From assembly GCF_036346105.1 (NCBI RefSeq), contig NZ_CP107811.1:558001-622000 (forward strand): 64,000 nucleotides of DNA. Reading direction: 5' to 3'. Numbering within the stretch: position 1 is the first letter of the stretch; each line of letters begins with the position of its first letter. The notes under the pieces were generated by a model that worked only from the letters and a program-made list of their open reading frames with translations, was not told where the DNA came from and searched no databases. A program made the translations under genes and the position numbers. This DNA is from Streptomyces sp. NBC_00539. Lineage in GTDB: Bacteria > Actinomycetota > Actinomycetes > Streptomycetales > Streptomycetaceae. This document shows positions 25,679 through 33,550 of this stretch, piece by piece.

Positions 25679-26452
25679 ATGACGAGCACACATCCCGCCC
25701 CCTCCGCCGCCGGTCTGCGCGGGCGGGTGGCCCTGGTGACCGGCGGCGGCAGCGGCATCGGGCGGGCCTGCGCCCTCGCCCTGGCCGCGGCCGGCGCGAC
25801 CGTACACGTGGTGGACATCGCCGAGGAGGCCGCGAAGACCGTGGCGGCGTCGATCGGCGGCCGGGCGCACGCCGTGGACCTCGCGGACGCCGCGGCGATC
25901 GGCGCCCTGCCCCGCGCGGTGGACGTCCTGGTCAACAGTGCGGGGCTCCAGCACGTCGCCCCGATCACGGAGTTCGCCCCGGAGCGCTTCGCCCTCATCC
26001 AGCAGGTCATGGTGACGGCGCCGTTCCTGCTGCTGCGCCACGTACTGCCGCACATGTACGCGGGCGGCTGGGGCCGGGTCGTCAACATCTCCAGCGTGCA
26101 CGGGCTGCGCGCCAGCGCCTACAAATCGGCCTACGTGGCCGCGAAGCACGCTCTGGAGGGGCTGAGCAAGGTCGCCGCGCTGGAGGGCGCCGCGTACGGC
26201 GTCACCAGCAACTGCGTGAGCCCGGGCTATGTCCGCACTCCCCTGGTGGAAGGACAGATCCAGGACCAGGCACTGGCCCACGGGGTCAGCGCCGAGGACG
26301 TGCTGAGCGAGGTGCTGCTCGCCCGGTCCCCCGTCAAACGGCTCATCGAGCCGGAAGAGGTGGCCTCGGCGGCACTCATGCTGTGCGGGCCGCACTCCGG
26401 CTCCATCACGGGCACCTCCTTGGTCATCGACGGCGGCTGGACCGCCCGCTGA
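25679..26452 (+). CDS. bdhA: 3-hydroxybutyrate dehydrogenase (SDR family)
   Basis: A 257-residue short-chain dehydrogenase. Cofactor motif TGGGSGIG at the N-terminus, NSAGLQHVAPI, catalytic Ser in NISSVHG and Y-x-x-x-K in SAYVAAKHAL. The stretches LQHVAPITEFAPERF and GLRASAYKSAYVAAKHALEG match the 3-hydroxybutyrate dehydrogenase subgroup, which interconverts 3-hydroxybutyrate and acetoacetate with NAD. ATG 25679 has TACTGT 8 nt upstream and no ribosome binding site, so the mRNA may be leaderless. Assignment to the subgroup is by sequence resemblance only. Confidence 0.82.
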   Translation: MTSTHPAPSAAGLRGRVALVTGGGSGIGRACALALAAAGATVHVVDIAEEAAKTVAASIGGRAHAVDLADAAAIGALPRAVDVLVNSAGLQHVAPITEFAPERFALIQQVMVTAPFLLLRHVLPHMYAGGWGRVVNISSVHGLRASAYKSAYVAAKHALEGLSKVAALEGAAYGVTSNCVSPGYVRTPLVEGQIQDQALAHGVSAEDVLSEVLLARSPVKRLIEPEEVASAALMLCGPHSGSITGTSLVIDGGWTAR

Positions 26453-26517
26453 CGACCTGTCGAGGCGTCCTCCGCGACGCGGGGACCGACCTCACCACTT
26501 GCAGCTGATCAGCCCGA

Positions 26518-26547
26518 CGGGCGGCCCCGGTTCCCCGGGGCCGCCCG
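26518..26547. terminator. Bidirectional terminator between dehydrogenase and hydrogenase operon
   Basis: A perfect 13-bp stem (core GGGCGGCCCCGG) with a TTCC loop, 16 bp past the hypE stop codon and 66 bp past the dehydrogenase stop. It marks the 3' end of the hydrogenase cluster. Confidence 0.8.
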
Positions 26548-26562
26548 GACGGCCGTTCCGGC

Positions 26563-27663
26563 TCAGCAGATGCGCGGCAGCTGTTCGCCGATCGGCAGGT
26601 CCACCACACGGGTGCCGCCCAGGCCCGTGCGGGCGACGACGAGGCCCTGGTGGCTCTCCACCGCCTCGCCGATCACCGCCGCGCGGCGGCCCAGGGGATG
26701 CGCGCGCATCGCCTCCAGCACGGCGTCGGCGTGCTCGCGGGGCACGAACGCGACCAGCTTGCCCTCGTTGGCCACGTACAGGGGGTCGAGGCCGAGGATC
26801 GCGCAGGCGTTGGCGACCGCGTCCGGGACCGGGACGGCGCCCTCCCGGATGACGACGCCCGTGCCCGAGGCGGCGGCGATCTCGTTCAGGGCGGCCGCCA
26901 TACCGCCGCGGGTGGGGTCCCGCAGGACGTGCAGGTCCGGGGTGACCGCGAGCATGGCGTCCACGAGGCCGCCGAGCGGAGCGCAGTCGCTCTCGACGTC
27001 CACGCCGAACTCCAGGCCCTCGCGCACGCTCATGATGGCCACGCCGTGCAGTCCGATCTCACCGCTGACGATCACCACGTCGCCGGGGACCACCCGCTGC
27101 GGGCGCAGGTCGACGCCGTCCGGGATCAGCCCGATCCCGGCCGTGTTGACGTAGATGCCGTCTCCGTGGCCGGCCTCGACCACCTTCGTGTCGCCGGTCG
27201 CCACCTCCACCCCGGCCGCGCGCGCCGCGTCGCCGAGGGCCCGGGCCACCGCGGCCACCACCGACATCTCGACGCCTTCTTCGAGGATGAAGCCGCACGA
27301 CAGGTAGGCGGCGCGGGCTCCGCTCATCGCCAGGTCGTTGACCGTGCCGTTGACGGCGAGGTCGCCGATGCTGCCGCCGGGGAAGAACAGCGGCCGCACG
27401 ACGTAGGAGTCGGTGGAGAAGGCGAGTCGGACCCCGCCGAGCGAGAGCGCGGCCGAGTCGCCGAGCTGGGCCAGCGCCTCGCCCCCGTAGGCTGGCGCGA
27501 AGAGGTGCTGGACCAGTTCGGCGGAGAGCGCCCCGCCACCGCCGTGCCCCATCACCACACGGGGGCGGTCCCGCAGCGGGGCCGGGCAGGTCCAGCCGGT
27601 GACGTCCGGGGCCGTTGCCGACTGCGCGGGCAGCGCGCTCTCGGGCAGTGTGGTGTCAGGCAA
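26563..27663 (-). CDS. hypE: Hydrogenase maturation factor HypE
   Basis: 366 residues. HypE dehydrates a carbamoyl group, transferred by HypF to its C-terminal cysteine, into the thiocyanate that becomes the Fe-bound CN ligand of [NiFe] hydrogenases. The C-terminal ending PRIC (Cys 366) is intact, and the PurM-like ATP-binding fold is clear ([54 protein letters not shown]). The likely start is TTG 27663: it lies 9 nt after GGAGG and overlaps the hypD stop by 8 nt. No ATG or GTG gives the usual N-terminus. Last gene of the cluster. Confidence 0.93.
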   Translation of the reverse strand: MPDTTLPESALPAQSATAPDVTGWTCPAPLRDRPRVVMGHGGGGALSAELVQHLFAPAYGGEALAQLGDSAALSLGGVRLAFSTDSYVVRPLFFPGGSIGDLAVNGTVNDLAMSGARAAYLSCGFILEEGVEMSVVAAVARALGDAARAAGVEVATGDTKVVEAGHGDGIYVNTAGIGLIPDGVDLRPQRVVPGDVVIVSGEIGLHGVAIMSVREGLEFGVDVESDCAPLGGLVDAMLAVTPDLHVLRDPTRGGMAAALNEIAAASGTGVVIREGAVPVPDAVANACAILGLDPLYVANEGKLVAFVPREHADAVLEAMRAHPLGRRAAVIGEAVESHQGLVVARTGLGGTRVVDLPIGEQLPRIC

Positions 27664-28825
27664 CGGGGCTCGCCTCCAGCGGTGCGGTGCTCGCGTGCGG
27701 GCCCGCCGGCGCGGGTGGCGCCGTCCGGGCCGGGGTGAGTTCCAGGCGCCGGTAGAGGTAGTACGCGGCGCAGGCGCCCTCGCTGGAGACCATGGTGGCT
27801 CCGAGCGGGGTGCGCGGCGTGCAGGTGGTGCCGAAGGCCTCGCACTCGTGCGGCTTGAGGAGGCCCTGGAGGACCTCGCCGCTACGGCACTCGGCCGGCT
27901 CCCGGGTGGTGATGCCGGTGACCGCGAAGCGGTGCTCGGCGTCGAACTCCCGGTAGCGCGCGGACAGCCGCCAGCCGCTGTCGGGGATGACGCCGATCCC
28001 GCGCCAGGCCCGGTCGGTGACCTCGAAGACGTCCTCCAGCATGGCGAGCGCGGCCGGGTTGCCCTCCGGGCGCACGGCACGCGCGTAGGCGTTGTCCACG
28101 GTGTGCTCGCCGCGTTCCAGCTGCCGGACGGCGCGGCGTACGCCTTCCAGGATGTCGAGCGGTTCGAAGCCCGTGACCACGATCGGCACCCGGTGGCGGG
28201 CGGCCAGTTCGGGGTACTCCCCCGTGCCCATCACGCTGCACACGTGCCCGGCGGCGAGGAAGCCCTGGACCCGGCAGCTCGGCGAGCGCATGATCGCCTC
28301 GATCGCCGGGGGCACCCGGACGTGGGAGACCAGCAGGCTAAAGTTGGGGATGCCGAGCCTCTTCGCCTGGTACACCGTCATCGCGTTCGGCGGAGCGGTG
28401 GTCTCGAAGCCGATGCCGAAGAAGACGACCTCGCGCCCCGGGTTCTGCCGCGCGACCTTCAAGGCGTCGAGCGGGGAGTAGACGACCCGTACGTCACCGC
28501 CCTCGCTGCGGACCTGGAACAGGTCCCGGCCCGTCCCCGGGACGCGGAGCATGTCGCCGAAGGAGCAGAAGATCACATCGGGGCGGGAGGCGATCTCCAG
28601 CGCCTTGTCGATGACCTCCAGGGGCGTCACGCACACCGGACAGCCCGGGCCGTGGATCAACTCCACTTGTTCCGGCAGTAGTTGATCGATGCCGTGCCGG
28701 ATGATGGTGTGGGTCTGGCCGCCGCAGACCTCCATCAGCGCCCATGGCCGGGTGACCGTGGCGTGGATGTCGTCCAGGAGCCTGCGGGCGAGGTCGGGGT
28801 CCTGGAACTCTTCGATGTACTTCAC
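27656..28825 (-). CDS. hypD: Hydrogenase maturation factor HypD
   Basis: 389 residues. HypD is the iron-sulphur scaffold on which, together with HypC, the Fe(CN)2CO unit is built. The conserved active-site cysteines are present: [10 protein letters not shown] (C34), [10 protein letters not shown] (C62, C65), and the C-terminal [4Fe-4S] group [14 protein letters not shown] and EGACAAYY. The GTG start at 28825 overlaps the hypC stop (GTGA) and has AGGAGG upstream. Length is normal for the family. Confidence 0.95.
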   Translation of the reverse strand: MKYIEEFQDPDLARRLLDDIHATVTRPWALMEVCGGQTHTIIRHGIDQLLPEQVELIHGPGCPVCVTPLEVIDKALEIASRPDVIFCSFGDMLRVPGTGRDLFQVRSEGGDVRVVYSPLDALKVARQNPGREVVFFGIGFETTAPPNAMTVYQAKRLGIPNFSLLVSHVRVPPAIEAIMRSPSCRVQGFLAAGHVCSVMGTGEYPELAARHRVPIVVTGFEPLDILEGVRRAVRQLERGEHTVDNAYARAVRPEGNPAALAMLEDVFEVTDRAWRGIGVIPDSGWRLSARYREFDAEHRFAVTGITTREPAECRSGEVLQGLLKPHECEAFGTTCTPRTPLGATMVSSEGACAAYYLYRRLELTPARTAPPAPAGPHASTAPLEASPVA

Positions 28826-29202
28826 TGCCGCGCCTCCTGCGCTACGTGCCCTGTGGCCGGGCCCTCGGACCGGCCCCCGTCCCCGGCCCCTTCGTCGGTC
28901 AGGGCGGCTTCCTCGAAGGGCCAGCGGGCTCCGCCCGCCTGCGCCGCCTGCTCCCAGGGGTCGCCGAACTCCTCCTGGAGCATTCCGAGCTCGTTGAACA
29001 GCTCCAGCGTCTGGCGGGCGGATTCCTCGTCCAGGCGCTGGAGGGCGAAGCCGACGTGGACGATCGCGTACTCGCCCACCTGGAGGTCCGGCAGGTACTC
29101 CAGGCACACCTCCTTGACCACGCCGCCGAAGTCGACGGTGGCCATGCGGGTGCCGTTCTCCTCCGCGATCTCAAGCACTCTGCCGGGTACCGCCAGGCAC
29201 AT
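28822..29202 (-). CDS. hypC: Hydrogenase maturation chaperone HypC, with C-terminal extension
   Basis: 126 residues. HypC carries the iron centre between HypD and the large subunit. The N-terminal MCLAVPGRV motif with the essential Cys 2 and the OB-fold core ([28 protein letters not shown] in two adjoining pieces) are intact. The usual protein ends near residue 80-90; here about 40 extra residues follow, acidic and Gly-rich ([12 protein letters not shown]). ATG 29202 has GAGGAG upstream. The gene overlaps the end of hypF by 32 nt and the start of hypD by 4 nt. Confidence 0.95.
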   Translation of the reverse strand: MCLAVPGRVLEIAEENGTRMATVDFGGVVKEVCLEYLPDLQVGEYAIVHVGFALQRLDEESARQTLELFNELGMLQEEFGDPWEQAAQAGGARWPFEEAALTDEGAGDGGRSEGPATGHVAQEARQ

Positions 29203-31558
29203 GGGCTTCTCCTCGCTGTGGGTGTTCCGTGGTGTGGTGCCGGGCCGCGGCCACCATGAGCTGGCCGAGTGCGAGCCCCCCGTCGCCCGGCGGGACCAGG
29301 CGGTGGCGCAGTACGGTGAAGCCCTCCTCGCGCAGCCTTGCGGCGCAGGCCGAGGCCAGCAGGGTGTTGCCGAAGACCCCTCCGGTGAGGGCGACGGTGT
29401 CCAGGCCGTGACGTTCGCGTGCTGCCGCACAGACCGTGGTGACGAGGGAGGCGACCGCGGTGTGGAAGCGGGCCGCGATCACCCGCGGTTCGGTACCCGC
29501 CCTCAGGTCGGCGACGACGGCCCTCAGCACGGGGGCCGGGTCGGCGAGGAGCGGGGCGTCCTCGGCGGGCCGCGCCGGCCCCAGGGTGAAGGCGTAGCCG
29601 GGCTCCGCCCCGGGGGCGGTCAGCGCCGCGGCCTCCAGCTTGATCGCGGCCTGGGCCTCGTAGCCCGCGTGGTGGCAGATGCCCGCCAGCGAGGACACGG
29701 CGTCGAAGAGCCGGCCCATGCTGGAGGTGGGGGCGCAGTTGAGGTCGCGGCTCAACTGGACCCGCAGCAAGCGTAGTTCGTCCGCCGGGCAGGCTTCGAC
29801 GCACGGCAGGTCGCGGGTCCAGTCGATGCCGGCCGCGCGCAGGTGGGAGAGCGCCATGCGGTACGGGCGCCGTACGGCGGCGTCACCGCCGGGCAGGGGC
29901 ACGTAGGCCAGGTGCGCGAAGCGCGTGTAGCCGGCGTAGTCGGCGAGGAGGAACTCGCCGCCCCACACGGCGCCGTCGTCGCCGTAGCCGGTGCCGTCGA
30001 ACGCCACGCCGATGACCCGCCTGCTTCCGGTCAGGCCGTGTTCGGCCATCGCGGAGGCGACGTGCGCGTGGTGGTGCTGGACGCGGAGCAGCGGCCGGGA
30101 GCCCGCGTTGCGGGCGGCCCATCGTCCGGAGCGGTAGCCGGGGTGCCGGTCGGCGGCGAGCAGGGCGGGGGTGACCCCGGTGAGGGCCCCCAGTTGTCCG
30201 GCCGCGCGCTCGAAGGCGTACTGCGTGGCGAGGTCGTCCATGTCCCCGATGTGGGCGGACGGCCAGGCCCGGCGCCCTTCACCGAGGCAGAAGGTGTTCT
30301 TGAGGTCCCCTCCTACGGCCAGCGTCGCCGGTACCGGCACGGGGAGCCCGAGGGGCAGCGGTGCATAGCCGCGCGAGCGCCGCAGGATCAGCGGTTCACC
30401 GTCACAGACGCGCACCACGGAGTCGTCGCAGGGCACGTGGATCGGGCGGTCGTGCGTGAGCCAGGCGTCGGCCAGCGCACCCAGCCGCTCCAGGGCTTCG
30501 GCGTCGTCGGTGACGATGGGTTCGCCCGAGAGGTTGCCGCTGGTCATGACGAGCAGGCAGGGGCCGGGAGGATCGCCGGGCAGGCCGAGCAGCAGGTGGT
30601 GCACGGGCGTGTACGGGAGCATCACGCCGAGGTCGGGGCTGCCCGGGGCGACGCCTTCGGCGACCACCGGGTCGCCTGCGGCCGCGGGCCGGCGGCGCAA
30701 CAGCACGATGGGGCGCAGCGCCCCGGTGAGCAGGGCGCGCTCCTCGGGGCCGGTGGCGACGAGGTCCCCGAGGTCGGCGAGGACGCGGACCATGAGGGCG
30801 AACGGCTTGTTGCCGCGGGCCTTGCGGCTGCGCAGGGTGGCCACGGCCGTCTCGTTGGCGGCGTCGCAGGCGAGGTGGTAGCCGCCGAGGCCCTTGACCG
30901 CGAGGACCGCGCCGTCGGCCAGGAGCCGGCGGGCCGCCTGCACCGGGTCCGTGTCCGGCACCTCGCGCGGCGGTGTCCCGGCCAGCAGTCGCAGCCGGGG
31001 TCCGCAGGCGGGGCAGGCCACGGGCTGGGCGTGGAAGCGGCGGTCGACGGGGTCGCCGTACTCGCGCGCGCAGTCCGGGCACATCGGGAAGGACGCCATG
31101 GTGGTGTGGGCCCGGTCGTACGGCAGCCCGGTGACGATGGTGAAGCGGGGACCGCAGTGGGTGCAGGTGATGAACGGGTGGCGGTGGCGCCGGTCGGCGG
31201 GGTCGGCCAGCTCGGCGAGGCAGTCGTCGCATGTGGCGACGTCCGGGGAGACCAGCGTACGGGCGGGCCCGCCGCTCCTCGAGGCGATGATGGTGAAACC
31301 CGCGCCGCCCGCCAGGGGGACCTCGCAGTGGTCGACGGCGTCGATGAGCGCGAGGGGCGGGGCGTCGCTCGCGAGGCGGTCGCAGAACTCGGTGACCGCC
31401 GCCCGGGCGCCTTCGACCTCCGCGACCACGCCGTCGGGGGTGTTGGTGACGTGTCCGGTCAGGCCGAGCGCGGTGGCGCGGCCGTAGACGTACGGGCGGA
31501 AGCCGACGCCCTGGACCACGCCCCGCACCGTGACCCGGCGGCGCTCGACGGCCTCCAT
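29171..31558 (-). CDS. hypF: Carbamoyltransferase HypF
   Basis: 795 residues, the full multi-domain form. In order: acylphosphatase (RRVTVRGVVQGVGFRPYVYG, residues 6-90), two zinc-finger-like motifs (CDDCLAELADPADRRHRHPF with CTHCGP; CPDCAREYGD with CPACGP), a YrdC-like ATP-binding domain, and a Kae1-like carbamoyltransferase domain (LLRVQHHHAHVASAMAEHGL, GVAFDGTGYGDDGAVWGGEF, LTGGVFGNTLLA). It makes carbamoyl-AMP and transfers the carbamoyl to HypE. ATG 31558 shares one base with the hypB stop (TGATG). Confidence 0.96.
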   Translation of the reverse strand: MEAVERRRVTVRGVVQGVGFRPYVYGRATALGLTGHVTNTPDGVVAEVEGARAAVTEFCDRLASDAPPLALIDAVDHCEVPLAGGAGFTIIASRSGGPARTLVSPDVATCDDCLAELADPADRRHRHPFITCTHCGPRFTIVTGLPYDRAHTTMASFPMCPDCAREYGDPVDRRFHAQPVACPACGPRLRLLAGTPPREVPDTDPVQAARRLLADGAVLAVKGLGGYHLACDAANETAVATLRSRKARGNKPFALMVRVLADLGDLVATGPEERALLTGALRPIVLLRRRPAAAGDPVVAEGVAPGSPDLGVMLPYTPVHHLLLGLPGDPPGPCLLVMTSGNLSGEPIVTDDAEALERLGALADAWLTHDRPIHVPCDDSVVRVCDGEPLILRRSRGYAPLPLGLPVPVPATLAVGGDLKNTFCLGEGRRAWPSAHIGDMDDLATQYAFERAAGQLGALTGVTPALLAADRHPGYRSGRWAARNAGSRPLLRVQHHHAHVASAMAEHGLTGSRRVIGVAFDGTGYGDDGAVWGGEFLLADYAGYTRFAHLAYVPLPGGDAAVRRPYRMALSHLRAAGIDWTRDLPCVEACPADELRLLRVQLSRDLNCAPTSSMGRLFDAVSSLAGICHHAGYEAQAAIKLEAAALTAPGAEPGYAFTLGPARPAEDAPLLADPAPVLRAVVADLRAGTEPRVIAARFHTAVASLVTTVCAAARERHGLDTVALTGGVFGNTLLASACAARLREEGFTVLRHRLVPPGDGGLALGQLMVAAARHHTTEHPQRGEAHVPGGTRQSA

Positions 31559-32373
31559 CAGCGGGCCCGCACCACGGGAGGGTGCGCGCGGGCGTGGCCG
31601 GCGTCGTGGTCGTGGTCGTGATCGTGGCCGGGGCCGTGATCGTGATCATGGCTGTGGCTGTGGCCGTGGCCGGGGTGTCCCTGGTCCCGTGCGGCCATCA
31701 CCGGCGTGTGCACCGGGTCGCCGTCGGCGACGGCGAGCGCCCGCCCCAGCAGGGTGCCGAGGCCCTCACCCGTGCGGGCGGAGGTGAGCACCACCTCCAC
31801 ACCGGGGTTGACCTGCTGGACGTTGGCCCGGAAGGCGGCCTCGTCGAATCCGACGGCCTCGGCGATGTCGGTCTTGGTGACCACCACCAGGTGGGCGAGC
31901 CCGAAGGCGGTCGGGTACTTGAGCGGCTTGTCCTCGCCCTCGGTGACGGAGGCCAGGGCGACCCTCAGGGACTCCCCGAGGTCGTAGGAGGCCGGGCACA
32001 CCAGGTTGCCGACGTTCTCCACGAAGAGCAGCCGGGTGTCCTCGGGCAGCCACCCGTCCAGGTGCCGGCCCAGCATCGCGGCCTCCAGGTGGCACAGCCC
32101 GTCGGTGAGGACCTGCTTCACGGGGACGCCGGAACGGCCCAGGCGCAGTGCGTCGTTCTCGGTGGCGAGGTCGGCGGTGAGGGCGGCGACGCTCACGCCG
32201 CGCTCGCGGGCGAGGCCGAGCTCGCGCTCGAGCAGGGCCGTCTTCCCGCTGCCGGGGCTGGAGAGCAGGTTGACGACGGTCGTGCCGCGCGCGGTGAGTG
32301 CGAGGCGCAGGGTCTGCGCGGCCGCCTCGTTCTTGGCCAGTACCGCCTGTTGCAGGTCGACCACTCGGCACAT
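31558..32373 (-). CDS. hypB: Nickel-insertion GTPase HypB with C-terminal His-rich tail
   Basis: 271 residues. HypB is a SIMIBI-class GTPase that, with HypA, delivers Ni to the large subunit. P-loop SSPGSGKT (38-45), LTADLATENDA, ENVGNLVCPASYDLGE and TKTDIAE are all present. The N-terminus has only MCRVVDL, lacking the CxxCGC nickel site of many HypB proteins. Residues 232-264 carry 13 histidines (GHPGHGHSHSHDHDHGPGHD and onward). In other HypB proteins such a His cluster lies near the N-terminus; here it is at the C-terminus. Probably Ni storage. hypA ends 3 bp upstream. Confidence 0.96.
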   Translation of the reverse strand: MCRVVDLQQAVLAKNEAAAQTLRLALTARGTTVVNLLSSPGSGKTALLERELGLARERGVSVAALTADLATENDALRLGRSGVPVKQVLTDGLCHLEAAMLGRHLDGWLPEDTRLLFVENVGNLVCPASYDLGESLRVALASVTEGEDKPLKYPTAFGLAHLVVVTKTDIAEAVGFDEAAFRANVQQVNPGVEVVLTSARTGEGLGTLLGRALAVADGDPVHTPVMAARDQGHPGHGHSHSHDHDHGPGHDHDHDHDAGHARAHPPVVRAR

Positions 32374-32376
32374 GGT

Positions 32377-32790
32377 TCAGCGCTCCTCGGGGATCGGTTG
32401 GCGGGTGTGCGCGGGGGCGTGGCCCGGGGCGTCCCGCGGTTCGTCGTCCCAGGTGACGTCGAGGATCCGCAGCTCGCGCCCCGAGACCAGTTCGGTGCCG
32501 GTGGCGCCGCCGCAGGCGGGACAGCACAGGTCGGGTGGCATGCCGACGGCCCAGTCACCCCTACAGGAGGTGCAGCGGGCGCGGGCCGGGACCGCTTCGG
32601 CCGTGAGGGCGGCGCCTTCCAGAACCGTCCCGGCGCAGGCCAGTTCGAAGCAGAAGGCGAGGGCGTCGGGGACCACTCCGGCCAGTTCCCCCACCTGGAG
32701 CCGCACGGCGCTCACCGTGTGCGCGCCGGCGGCTGCGGCCGCTTCCTCCACCTGGCTCACCACGGCCATGGCGATCGACATCTCGTGCAT
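32377..32790 (-). CDS. hypA: Nickel-insertion protein HypA
   Basis: 137 residues. The N-terminal MHEMSIA supplies the nickel-binding site (Met 1, His 2), and two CxxC pairs (C73/C76 in CTSC, C90/C93 in CPAC) bind structural zinc. The C-terminal 30 residues (DDEPRDAPGHAPAHTRQPIP) extend past the usual 115-residue core and contain two His, perhaps a further Ni site. It is separated by 140 bp from the microprotein gene before it, the only long gap inside the downstream half of the cluster. Confidence 0.95.
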   Translation of the reverse strand: MHEMSIAMAVVSQVEEAAAAAGAHTVSAVRLQVGELAGVVPDALAFCFELACAGTVLEGAALTAEAVPARARCTSCRGDWAVGMPPDLCCPACGGATGTELVSGRELRILDVTWDDEPRDAPGHAPAHTRQPIPEER

Positions 32791-32930
32791 CGGGCTCCGT
32801 TCTGCCGGGCCCCATTAGAGCGGCAGGGCGGCGGCGGAGCGGTCGGGCACGCCGTCGCCCGTCCGCCCCGTACGCCATTCGGGCGCCGGGGCGGAGGGGT
32901 GGGGCGCCACGTGCCGCGGACGTGCGGCTC

Positions 32931-33035
32931 TCACATGCTGCGGATGCGCAGGTAGCGTTTGAGGTCGGGGGCGATCTGCACCGCCACCGCCAGCAGGGCG
33001 GCGAGGGTCACGCCGCACAGGACGGCCTTCTTCAT
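32931..33035 (-). CDS. 34-residue microprotein of the hydrogenase cluster (DUF6893-like)
   Basis: A tiny protein, MKKAVLCGVTLAALLAVAVQ at the start and PDLKRYLRIRSM at the end: one hydrophobic helix (about residues 5-25) followed by a basic tail. It could be a single-pass membrane peptide. Evidence that it is real: an excellent ribosome binding site (GGAGGAGA) and a 4-nt overlap with the protease stop, in line with the five overlaps upstream. It resembles a small actinobacterial family that I recall as DUF6893. A possible role is tethering the soluble hydrogenase to the membrane (inference). Confidence 0.78.
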   Translation of the reverse strand: MKKAVLCGVTLAALLAVAVQIAPDLKRYLRIRSM

Positions 33036-33550
33036 CGCGTTGTCTCCTCCGTCAGGGCCGGCTCCGCGGCCGGATCGTGTTGCACGAGTTCCAGGAGCAT
33101 CCGTACGGCCTCCGGCACCGCCGCGGCCACCGGATCGCTCAGGCCGATGCCCTCCTCGACGGTCTGCGGTTCGCAGCCGACGACCAGCGTGCGGCGGGGC
33201 GGGGTGCCGCCCGTGCCGGCGCACAGGGTGTCGAGCAGGGCCAGCACGGCGTCCGGGGACATGTGGTGGCCGTCCAGGACGGCGCCGCCCGTGATCGCAC
33301 CCGGTCCTTCGACCTCGATCAGGTAGAGCGTGCCGGGTGCGCCGCCGCGCGCGGTGGCGTCGACCAGGACGAGGGTGTCGTAGCCGTCGAGGAGCTGGTA
33401 GGCGAGGTGGACGCCGCGGACGCCGAAGTCCACCGCCTCGACGTGCCCGGGCAGCGGCTGCGCGGCCAGTCGGCGTACCGTCTCGACGCCGAACCCGTCG
33501 TCGCCGAGGAACACGTTGCCGATCCCGGCGATCAGCGTCCCGCCGCTCAC
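33032..33550 (-). CDS. [NiFe] hydrogenase maturation endopeptidase
   Basis: 172 residues of the HyaD/HybD/HycI family, which removes the C-terminal peptide of the large subunit once Ni is inserted. The three metal-contacting positions are recognisable: D17/D18 in FLGDDGFG (Glu16 in E. coli HybD), D64 in VLVDATARGG (Asp62), and H95/H96 in DGHHMSPD (His93). The first is Asp rather than Glu, as in several group 1 proteases. It overlaps both neighbours by 4 nt. Its substrate would be the C-terminus of the large subunit at 36891. Confidence 0.92.
   Translation of the reverse strand: MSGGTLIAGIGNVFLGDDGFGVETVRRLAAQPLPGHVEAVDFGVRGVHLAYQLLDGYDTLVLVDATARGGAPGTLYLIEVEGPGAITGGAVLDGHHMSPDAVLALLDTLCAGTGGTPPRRTLVVGCEPQTVEEGIGLSDPVAAAVPEAVRMLLELVQHDPAAEPALTEETTR

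Noticed and set aside
29843-31621. Plus-strand frame of nearly 600 codons opposite hypF
   Set aside because: Antisense shadow of hypF; repetitive composition and no motif.
31607-31680. Low-complexity repeat resembling a microsatellite or CRISPR
   Set aside because: It encodes the His/Asp-rich tail of HypB.
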